64,000 bases of DNA, from positions 18,634,698 through 18,698,697 of the forward strand of contig NW_024881321.1 of NCBI RefSeq assembly GCF_018691265.1. Direction: 5' to 3'. The position numbers and the translations under genes are program-made. Source of the DNA: Tyto alba (Eukaryota > Chordata > Aves > Strigiformes > Tytonidae). The notes beneath the pieces are model-generated. The model was not told the DNA's origin, searched no databases, and saw nothing but the letters and a program-made list of their open reading frames with translations. This document shows, in pieces, positions 34,632 through 44,665 of this stretch (the stretch's first letter is position 1; every line of letters begins with the position of its first letter).

Positions 34632-36312
34632 ATCACAGAATCATAGAATGGTTTGGGTTGGAAAGGACCTTAAAGATCAGCTGGTTCCAACCCTCCCTGA
34701 CATGGGCAGGGACACCTCCCATCAGACCAGGTTGCTCCAAGCCCCGTCCAACCTGGCCTTGAACCCTTCCAGGGAGGGGGCAGCCACAGCTGCTCTGGGC
34801 AACCTGTGCCAGTGTCTCACCACCCTAAAAGTAAAGAAATTCTTCTTTAGAGCTAATCTAAATCTGTCCTCTTTCAGTTTAAAACCATTACCCCTCATCC
34901 TGTCACTACACTCCCTGATAAAGAGTCCCTCCCCATCTTTCCTGTAGCTCCCTTTAAAGTACCAGAAGGCTGCTACAAGGTCTCCCCAGAGCCTTTTTTT
35001 CTCTAGGCTGAGCAACCCCAACTTTTTCAGCCTGTCCTCATAGAGTTGGTGCTCCAGCCCCCTGATCTTCTTTGTTGCCTCCTCTGGACCTACTCAAGCA
35101 GCTCCATGTCCTTCTTATGCTGGGGGCTCCAGAGCTGGACACAGTACTCCAGGGGTGGGTGTCTCACGAGAGCGGAGTAGAGGGCAAGAATCACCTCCCT
35201 TGGCCTGCTGGCCACACTTCTCTTGATGCAGCCCAGGATACAGTTGGCTTTCTGGGCTGCGAGCACACATTGCCCAAACATGTTGAACTTCCCATTAACA
35301 AATACTCCAAATCTTTCTCCACAGAGCTGCTCACAGTCCACTCATTGCCCAGCCCATATTTGTGCATGGGATTATCTCAACCCATGTGCAGGACCTTGCA
35401 CTTGGCCTTGTTGAAATTCATGAGGTTAGCACGGGCCCACCTCTCAAACCTGTCAAGGTCCCTCTGGATGCCATCCCTTCCCTCCAGAGGTGCCAATCAC
35501 TCCACACAGCTTGGCGTCATCAGCAAACTTGCTGAAGGTACACTCAATCACACTGTCCATATTGCTGACAAAGACGTTAAATAGTGTTGGTTCCAATACC
35601 AACCCCTCAGGAATACCACTCGTCACTGCTCTCCACTTTGACATCAAGCCATTGACCTCAACTCTTTGAGTGTAAGTATCCAACCAATTCCTTATCCACC
35701 AAGTGGTCCATCCAACAAATCCATGTCTCTCCAATTTAGAAACAAGGATGTCATGCGGGACAGTGTCAAATGCTTTGCACAAGTCCAGGTAGACGATATC
35801 AATTGCTCTTCCTTTATTCACCAATGCTGTAACCCCATCATAGAAGACCACTAGATTTGTCAGGCACAATTTGCCCTTAGTGAAGCCATGTTGGCTGTCA
35901 CCAGTAACCTCCTTGTTTTCCATTTGCCTTAGCATAGTTTCCAGGAGGATCTGCTCCATGATCTTGCTGAGCATGGAGGTGAGACTGACTGGTCTGTAGT
36001 TCCCCAGGTCTTCTTTTTTTCTCTTTTTAAAAATGGGGGTTATGCTTCCCCTTTTCCAGTCAGCGGGAACTCCACCAAACTGCCACAACTTCTCAAATAC
36101 GATACATAGTGGTTTAGCTACTTCATCCACCAGTTCCATTAGAACCTGTGGATGCAACTCAGCAGGTCCCATGGACTTGTGCACCTTCATGTTCCTTAGA
36201 TGGTATCGAATCTGGTCTTCTGCTACAGTGGGTGGTTCTTCCTTCTCCTGGTCCCTGCCTTTGTGTTCTGAGTCTTGGGCAGTGTGGCTGAAGAAATTGC
36301 CAGTGAAAGGTA
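34632..36312 (-). mobile_element. 5'-truncated CR1 with open RT segment (copy B)
   Basis: Read on the minus strand, the element starts inside ORF2 just before RT, with a [10 protein letters not shown] block near 36300 that is the counterpart of FFASVF in CR1. It continues through [43 protein letters not shown], the motif A block [14 protein letters not shown], and the active-site FADD at 35516-35527. The frame 35453-36190 is open for 245 codons through these motifs. A frameshift near 35480 and the TAG after MELLE break the rest. The thumb and C-terminal blocks then run to the 3' UTR and the terminal repeat at 34632-34650. With only the C-terminal half of ORF2 and no endonuclease, it cannot move on its own. 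It shares a near-identical block with copy A but a 3' end like copy C. Confidence 0.96.
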
Positions 36313-36874
36313 AAACTTAGCTTTAGTGGCAGATCAAATAAATAATCAAAGAGAAGCTCTGGAAAGATTCAGCATTGCTGTAAACGTAAACAAAACATAT
36401 GCATCATATAATTAGGAATAATTTGGCAGAGTTTCAAGACACTATGAGACTTCTGATAAACACAGTAACAGTCTCTTTTACTGGATATTTCAAATAGTTT
36501 AAATAAAACAAATAAATTGTCAATGCTGCCCCCACCCAAAAGAACTATTAAGTATGTTAAAATTATAGGTTACAGATTAAAATGACAGTTCAGATCAAAA
36601 TATGTTCTTGGTTACAGCTGAGTTAACATTGAGTAATTGATTTAACTTGGTGAAGACACTGTAATGAAAGCATCCATAAAGTGGTTTCATGAGATAGTTC
36701 CATCGGTTGTAAAATAATGTGAGACTTTCCATGCTGCATATCAAGTATCAGTATCTCTTCCTCATCATCACAGTGGGGGAGAGAGGTGAGAAAAATTTTG
36801 TCTGCATAAAAGGAAAAATAAGTATAAACCACACTGCAAGCTGGAAGTTCAGGGATTCAACTAATTAATGGAAA

Positions 36875-36900
36875 AAATTCCCTATGAGAATAGGGAATTT
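36875..36900. repeat. perfect 11-bp inverted repeat with 4-nt loop
   Basis: AAATTCCCTAT (36875-36885) and its exact reverse complement ATAGGGAATTT (36890-36900) surround GAGA. A hairpin is possible, but no function is evident. Confidence 0.85.
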
Positions 36901-38502
36901 GTCTTCTTTGAGATATACTTATATAGCAAATATATATATATTTTAAAAATTGTTAGAACACCTATCGTTCCACTTTCATCCCAATTATTCTGTGGAGGCG
37001 GAATATGTTTGTGGTACAGAGCAGCCTAGGACACACAATCAGGGCCTCATTGTGCTAAACAGCTAACAGACGAATCAAGCTGACAATTGAGATGACTCTG
37101 CGTTTGAAAAAGAGTGAAATGAATTTGCTACACTGAGGTCTTAATCCTTCTACTTCTAATCCTGCAGGTATCTTAATTAAAGTCAATGGGATCACTTGCT
37201 TGAGTAAAACAAGCAGGATTTAGTTCCTCCTCAGTCTATGCATTAATTAAAATGAGGGGCAGAGAGCACTGAAGCAGTCACAACAGGCTTGCCTTCAAGT
37301 CCTTTATCTGCCTGAGAGGAAGAGGGACGCTCAGAACTGCTGCTTTTCCTTTCAAAAGACAGATTGTTCATGCTGTTCTTTTTACATTTCAGTCTTTCAT
37401 CAGGGAACAATAAAAGATACTGAACTTTCCTCTATAAGGCTTGTTTGCAGAGGAAAATTCATGAACGCATTTATAGTAGCATATAATCAGAGCAGTGTAA
37501 TAACCCATTGCTAATACTGTTATGCCAAAATAGTTACACCATAAATTTCTCCATTTTAGACAGCACCTTTGTTCTGAAAACATGACAGGTGGCTGTACTG
37601 CTATACCTACAGAAGTCCTCACTGCCCAGGATTATTTCCTATGTAGTTTAAGTGTCCTCCTGCATATGGATTGGTGCTCTCACTGAAGAAATACTCCACT
37701 TTATCTTTACACAAAGAGCTCCAACAATCTCCACAAGATCTCTAGATGGTTTTATCACAGGCACTCACAGAACCTTCTGTCAATATAATTCAGGGATTAA
37801 TCCCCATCCAATGGGGAATTTGGAACTGCATATGCCCATCATATAATCTGGGCAATTATATGGTCAGCCTTGACCTCTCGCCACTGTGATGCTTGTTAGC
37901 CTTTTGCTGTCTTATCTCCAAAGCCACTGCTTCCCTTCTGGCTAAGGACCAGAACTAACTCAAACCTTTTTGGCAGTGCGGACAATTTTTGTGGAGAAGC
38001 AGGTTTCTAGGAAGCTGATAGGATCCCATGGGGGTGAGAGAGGGCAGGGGAGGATCTGTACAGCTCTAAGGAAACTACAGATAAGACCAATAGATACCAG
38101 GAAAAAAGGGGATTGAGATGCTGCGAAAAGGCAGGACTCCCCCATTCCTCTCCAAGTCCACTGATCCTGTGTTGATCTGGACCACCATTTTGCTTACTGA
38201 TTTTCACCTGCAGAGTTTCTCAAATTGTAGAAAAGAGCAAAAGAGGCAAGACTACCCCACTGAAGAAGGAAGTAAAGCACAGCAAAGTCAAATATCTACA
38301 TCAGATAGCTGTAGATGGTTCTCTACATATTTCCTCCTCAGCGGGAGCAGAAGACTGTATGGGCAGACACACTTTTTCACACTAAACCAGCTGAGAAACA
38401 GGAAAATCAGTCCATCTTTCCTTAAAACAGCTGCAGAATAATATATAGGAGAGATAGTCCCAGAACGTACTTCAAACCAGAGGGCAAGAACTCCAAATCA
38501 AA

Positions 38503-38507
<5 letters not shown>

Positions 38508-38540
<33 letters not shown>
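38508..38540 (+). repeat. A33 homopolymer
   Basis: The longest homopolymer in the window, 33 uninterrupted A. Its length and purity would suit a recent processed retrocopy or SINE tail, but no transcript-like or SINE body could be recognised upstream and no flanking duplication was found by eye. Confidence 0.92.
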
Positions 38541-38542
<2 letters not shown>

Positions 38543-39802
38543 AGCACCTAATCCAACCCTATTTAGCTTCCCTACTCAGTCCTTTTCCTCATATTATTTT
38601 TTCCCCTTAATCCACAAGGCCAACAAAGTACCTCCAAGTCAAGCTTCACACCTGCTATCCCCATAAGTCTCCCTTCTACCAGCTGCTTTTAATTGTCATG
38701 TTGGGCACAGGTGGAAGAGGAAATTAGAACCCTCATTAACTGTTTCTGGGCTGTTTCCCTATCAAACATGTATGTCTCATCATATGAACCGACATGTAAA
38801 ATTTTTTAATAATTTTTAATGTTATAGTAACTAGATTAAAAACAAGAAGCCAGCACACCCAATACTGATTTCCAACATGATCTCCCAGCCCTGTAATCCT
38901 AACAAAAGGCAGGGTGAGGAGTATAATGAGATGGTTTAAGTTCTCCTTGAATAGGAGAGGAAATAAAACTATCTATTTTATATCTTGCCTTTTGTGTAAT
39001 AAGCAACAGAGCAAGTGTTCTTATAACCTAAATGAGAATATAAAATGAGTGCAGTATCATAGCAACAGACAGAGGTTTGTATCAATATTTGAATGATTAT
39101 GAACATCCTTGTTAAGTGTGTAGTATATTGATATTTCATAAGGAAAACCTAGTAAATTAATGCTATAAAAGCAAGCTGTCAAAACAGAGGATCTTAGCTT
39201 CCTTATTGTTTGTATTTATTTAACATTGCAAGAGTGAATTCTGATTCCTAGGCATCTCTTTTAATGGCAGAAGACAGATTACGAGAAAATTAATAGTAAG
39301 TCCTGCCATACTGGGAGCAAAAACCCTCAGATGTTTTTGGAAAGGACTATGAGCTTCACAGTTTTCAAATCAATGTGTAGATTAACCTTTTTCAGAAATG
39401 AATTTTCATATTTACTATCAAACTGGGTGAATTGTCAACAAGGGTGTAACAAGAAAAGTTTGTTTTACTGAAGTTAATGGCAAAAATACCATCTTCTGTA
39501 GAATTTAGTCTGTATTGGTCCAGAACAGGGGTTCTGTGGTAGGCTGGACTGGATTTTTTTTAGATTATTTCTTGCACCAGGTTACTTAGGTCTATTGTGT
39601 CCAAGTCCTTAAATATTGTGTGTTGTAACCAAGCAACGTGACTAACATTTTGAAAAGCACCTAAATAACTTCCCACACCAGTGCTAGATTCACAGAAAAA
39701 TGGGCTGTTACAATATGTGCGCTGCAAGGACACTGCTGCCTAGTGAAATTCCTCCGTAGCACCGTGGGCTAAGAGTACCATGCACACCAGGAGAGGTATT
39801 TA

Positions 39803-39840
39803 TGTGTGTGTGTGTGCATGGCATGTACGTGTGCATGTGA
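39803..39840 (+). repeat. (TG)n microsatellite, short and interrupted
   Basis: (TG)7 at 39803-39816, then imperfect TG/CATG sequence to about 39840. Confidence 0.8.
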
Positions 39841-42800
39841 GTGCCTAATTAGGGCTTATGAATGGGGAGCATAAAGCCCCTGCCAGCCAAGTAAAGAGCT
39901 ACTACAGCTGGTCAGTAAGAAATATGGGGGAAAGGCACCTTGGAAAAAGATAGTAATTTAATGCTGGGTTACATGGAGTACTTGTATTAAACTAGGATCC
40001 AGAGTAATGAGTGTAATTGGAGACCAGGCTTCATCTCTGTGCTGTCTGCCACTCCTTGTCACATTTTAATTGTTTTATTCAAAGTAGGAAAATATTCAGC
40101 AGGAAGGATTGAGGGTATTCCCTTTTTCCAGGACAGCCTTTTTGCTGTTTAAAAAAAGGAAGTGGTTTTGAGGAATGTGGAGAATGCAGATAAAATCACC
40201 TAACACACCTTCATTACGCCTCAGCTGTATTTTAAGAAACAGGAATAACTTTTGAGACATGCTTTTAATTTGTAGTAATCAGTAAACATTTCCCAGTGAT
40301 GAATTCTGACTGGAGAGAGGCACTTGCTCCAGCTGTGACCAAACCTCCCTTTGTCTGGCTAGAAGAACAGCCAAACAAGGGTATCCTCCTTCCCCAATGG
40401 GTAGTTTGGAGGAAGAGAAAGCATCCCCTTTCTTTTGCCTCAGTAACTTCATCAGTTTTCCCTAAAACTCCATGAAAACTGGTAGTCTGACCAATCAGAC
40501 TAGTTAGTGCTTGGCAGCATACCCATGGTTAGCCCACGAGCACTTGTGTAGAAAGGGACTCACACCACTTCATCCCATTTTGGGGCTGAGTGCCGATCTC
40601 TACATTCTAGTCTCTCTGCATATGTATGTTTTGTGAAGTACCAATTGCTGGCTTTGGGGACTTATTGCTGGCCTTGGAGTCAAATGGCATGGACTGGCTG
40701 AAATCCATGTTCCTTAGGGTTAGCTCCCTCTATGGAAAAATGGTTTTGGCTAAATCCATCCAAAATAGAGACAGGGAGTAGCCACTGCTTAGGCAGTGTC
40801 GGCAGCTGAGGTCTAGTGGTTAGCAGTGTGGCTTAAAACAGGATTTTAGTTCTTCAGACTTTTTGAAATATAGGACTGAGGCTTCTAAAGTGCTTTGAAA
40901 ATTGTATAGCTTCCCCCTAACAGAGGTCAGGCTTTAAATAAGTCTTTATAGTTCTGATTTTTTTGAGCTACAGTGTTTTGATCCGATTTTAAACTAAAAC
41001 ACATTGATTTTTCTAATGATGTGGGCCAAAGTCATCTAATATGCTCCTTTATAAAAGCTCTGACAAATATAGAGAAAACCTAGAGAAAAATAATAGGTTA
41101 AATTGGATATGCATGAAACATCTTAATTTCACTACAAGCTGGGCTAGTTAACTCTAATTCCTTTTAATGAAATGGATGATAAATAAAGCGATATTCAAGA
41201 TCTTTTCTCTTATCCTCTTCTTGTTTTAATGCTGGTATTACTATATGGTCTTTCTCCCCCGATTTCCATAGAAGTAAGGGAAGAATCAGGCCCTGTGATT
41301 TTAAGGAAGAAATCTTTGAAATCAAAACTGTCCTCTGGCATTGAAAATCAGTGCAACGCAGGAAAGCCAACTGCTTCCCTGAACTGGTTTCTGGAGGTAC
41401 CTGAGGGTGATATCCCACTCGGAAACAGCTTGTCTGCACTACAGCATTACTTCTTTTGGAAAAATTGACATGTTCATTTTCACTGAACGTGAAGACTTGA
41501 CATATTTTAGTCAAGTTTCCTTTTTCCTGTAACCTAACCACCTCCTCCTTCCAGATTGCTATTATAGAGGTAGCTTTTCTTTAAATTAAAATGGGAGTTT
41601 CAGCGTGCCCTTCTATTGTGTAATTGCAATGGATTATGGCCTATAGTCCTTTGTAATTGAAAAATACATGCTTTCAGTTGAAAAGATGAATTTTTCTTAT
41701 GCTTGGTCTCTCTTCCCAGACACTTTGAAGTCTGAGAAATGATGCAGCAGATGCTGAGCTGAAAACTGGAAGATATATAATGATTTAAGTATCAGCTGCC
41801 TAGTATTTACTGTTCTTTTAGTTCACTATGGTAGAATACTACAGCTGTGCAAATTAAAAAAGAAATCTTAAAAAGATTATATTTTTCATTACATCTTTTT
41901 TCCTGGTAGGTTTGTTTATTTTCAAAATGATACATCCATTGTCAATTAAAATTAAGATATATTTTATTATATTTTTTTGCATGTTAATCTTGTTGTTGCT
42001 AGTGGCAACTACAAAAGGAGTAAGCACAAACTGCCAGTGTATTCCATGTTTGTTTTCTAGTTGTCACTATGTCATCGGCAAAGCACTTGGGAGGATTAAC
42101 TCATTTGTCATCATTTTGCTCTGTTAAATTAGGGGATTATTGGTTCTGTTCATGACAGCCTCAGTAGACCCCAGGAAGACATAAGGGCCGATGGGCTATA
42201 TTCTAGTTTGAGTCCACATGGGAATTTTGAAATTAAGTGGGGTTTTATACATCACTTATATACTAAATCAGTGATTACCTGTATTGTTAACCATTGGCCA
42301 TTAGCGATTACTTAGAAATGTTTTAAAATGAAAAATCCTGTACACTATTAATTTGTGGGTTTTCTTGAAATTTACCCTTTCTTATAAGGAGTCATATATA
42401 AATATTTTGGCTGGACTACAGCTAAACTGTCTGCATGTTGTATAAGAGAAGCTTCCTATATTGTTATGCATTTTGATGTTTGCATTTTCTTTTAATCTGT
42501 CCTCCTAAAACTGCTATAATCCATACATCAATTTAGCTTCAGTGTCATAACTCAGTCTATAGCTCAAAAGAGGGCGTCCTAGCAATGATGATTTATAAAG
42601 CTGAAAATTCATAGATGCTCACCAAAAAATTCTTTCTGGCGATTGCTCTTGCTGTTTTTCTGTTTTAGATTCTATTTTAGGGTACAATCTAACCTGGAAG
42701 AGATAAAGACAATTTTTTCCTCTCAATCCACGTTTTTAAATTTTAGGCACAAACTCCACCCAGAAATGAGCAGCCCAAACTGTATTTTTTCCCAATATCA

Positions 42801-43500
42801 GAAAAGACAATGCCCGAAGTGGTTACAAAGATCAGTGAGGGAGCTTTGGAGTGATGACTAAATAACATAAAAATTACATGCTATGAAAAAGACTGAAGAT
42901 ATTGAAGGGTGGAATACTCAGACTAAGGAACCAGTGACCTCTAAAACAAAAGGTTCAGCTCCAATTATATTGAAAATACATGAAAGTCATCATGATTTTT
43001 CTATAGAGTACAAAGAAGATTTAGGTTTCAGTTTGTTGCTCTGTAGATAAAAGTCACCCCTCCACATGTAAATAATCAAATGTTTTAAGAAAGGTGAAAT
43101 GCTTCATAATATTTTGATGCTCTCTTGAGGCACTCTCATATCCTCCAACTGCCACCTGATTTTTCCCTCGTTTCCTTCCCATCACCCAATACTATGATGT
43201 TTTATCCATTGGATGGGTAAGAGGTTATGTTGCTGTGATGGTTAATCGCTTGTAGTCAAGGATACAAATATCACAGTGGAGCTGGGTGGGTTAAATTTAA
43301 CGGGTGTGTAACTGACGGACATGTACAGGATAAGCACTTTTTATTACGTACTTCTCAGTGCCACTCAGTTCACAGTGTGCTCCACAAATATTGGCAAGGA
43401 AATATGTCATGTGCCAGGGAATGAGTAATAGAGATTTATGTGAATTATGGATGCCAGAGAATGTCTAATTATAGCTCATGAAAGACCAAACAATAGGGGC

Positions 43501-43527
43501 AAAAAAACAAAACAAAACAAAAGAAAC
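43501..43527 (+). repeat. (AAAAC)n-like low-complexity run
   Basis: A7 followed by CAAAACAAAACAAAAGAAAC; an A-rich pentamer repeat of about 3 units. Confidence 0.75.
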
Positions 43528-44084
43528 ATTCCCTCAAACTAAACATGGATTAATGAGTCTTGGAGACAATTGACAATATTAATAGTCACTGAAATTTCTA
43601 TGTGGCCAAGAACCCATGGGTAAAGAACTGTCCTAGATTTGTGGAAAAGAGGGTCTGGTCATGACAGAATGTAGGATGAAACGAACTTCTCTTGTGCAAA
43701 AGGCATTCCAGCATCTTAAATATAAAACTGTGTGTTAAGCTAGGTTGGAATCATGGAAGGAGCAGCTTTTCCCTAACTAAAAAAAAAATAAATCTGACTT
43801 GTACTTCCAACATACAAAATAAGGCAGCAGATGGAGTTGCTAGGAGACAGAAGGCAAAGAATAAGAGCATGAATGTGCTCTAGTGTCTCTACACAATAGC
43901 AAAGCGTATATGAAATGAGCCAGAGCTACAGATCTCACCATCAGCTATTACTAGTACAAGTGATGAAATTTAGTCTTTGCACTAACCAGGTAAATGGTAA
44001 ATCGGAATAATTTTAATAAGAGTATCTATGAGAATGATATTATGTGATATTTAATGCTGCTCTCTGGGCAATCTTTGTAACTAT

Positions 44085-44665
44085 AGAATTACAATATAAT
44101 TCAGATGGGAAGGACCTCAGGAGGCCTCTAGTCCAACCTCCTGCTCAAAGCATGACCGGCTCTGAGGTCAGACCAGGATGCTCAGGGCTCTATCCAGTCA
44201 TCTCCTTCATGAATGAAGATGGCACAACCCCTCTGAACAACCGCCTTCACCGCCTGACTGTCCTGAGTTTTCCTCATATCCTGGCTGAACCACTCTTGTA
44301 TCAACTCATGCCTGCTGCCTCTCATGCTCCCACCTCGCACCACTGTGAAACACCTGACTCCATCTCCTTGCTGGCATCCCTGTAGGTACTGGGGACTGCT
44401 GTCAGGTTCCCCCAGAGCCATCTCTTCTCCAGGATGAACAAGCCCCAGTCCCTCAGTCTCTCTTCATGGGGCAAGTGGTCCAGTCCCAACCATCTTGGTG
44501 GCCCTCACTGAACTCATCCCAGTTTATTGATGACTCCTGTACCAAGTGCCCAAAACTGGACACAGTATTATTCATGTGGTCTAACAAATGCTGGCTGTTC
44601 TCCTGTTAATACAGCTCCAGATGCTGTTGGCCATCTTTGGGATCTTTAGCCAAGGTCCACTGCTG
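44085..44665 (-). mobile_element. older CR1 3' fragment
   Basis: On the plus strand the segment reads AGATGGGAAGGACCTCAGGAGGCC, then TAGTCCAACCTCCTGCTCAAAG near 44129 and GAGCCATCTCTTCTCCAGGATG near 44415. A GGCCCTCACTGAACTC block is near 44499 and a CAAAACTGGACACAGTA block near 44550. In reverse orientation these are the 3' UTR, the LEKR-type block and the ENxVQLW-type block of a CR1 family different from copies A to D (its 3' end carries the CAGGAGGTCTCTAGTCCAACC pattern). The minus-strand frame is broken many times. The 5' break is near 44665, where ORF2 similarity ends. Confidence 0.85.

Larger units (their letters stand above)
36313..44084. other. unique AT-rich non-coding DNA
   Basis: About 7.8 kb without a supported gene. 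Open frames up to 125 codons (41164-41541, minus strand) and 107 codons (38118-38441) have no recognisable domain and look like chance frames. A hairpin (36875-36900), an A33 tract, a short (TG)n and an (AAAAC)n run are listed separately. Segments at 37142-37240 and about 41260-41300 carry AAGTCAATGGGATCA- and AATCAGGCCCTG-like strings that I associate with ancient amniote interspersed repeats; this is weak. Confidence 0.5.

Noticed and set aside
34538..34947. Hydrophobic, Phe-rich frames (74 and 132 codons) resembling a membrane protein
   Set aside because: The Phe/Gly/Val runs come from T- and G-rich low-complexity DNA, and the rest is antisense CR1.
35072..35584. Plus-strand 170-codon frame
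   Set aside because: It is the antisense strand of CR1 copy B; the sense RT blocks on the minus strand explain the sequence.
41164..41541. 125-codon minus-strand frame as a possible exon
   Set aside because: No domain is recognised, no convincing splice-site pair frames it, and an overlapping frame exists on the other strand.
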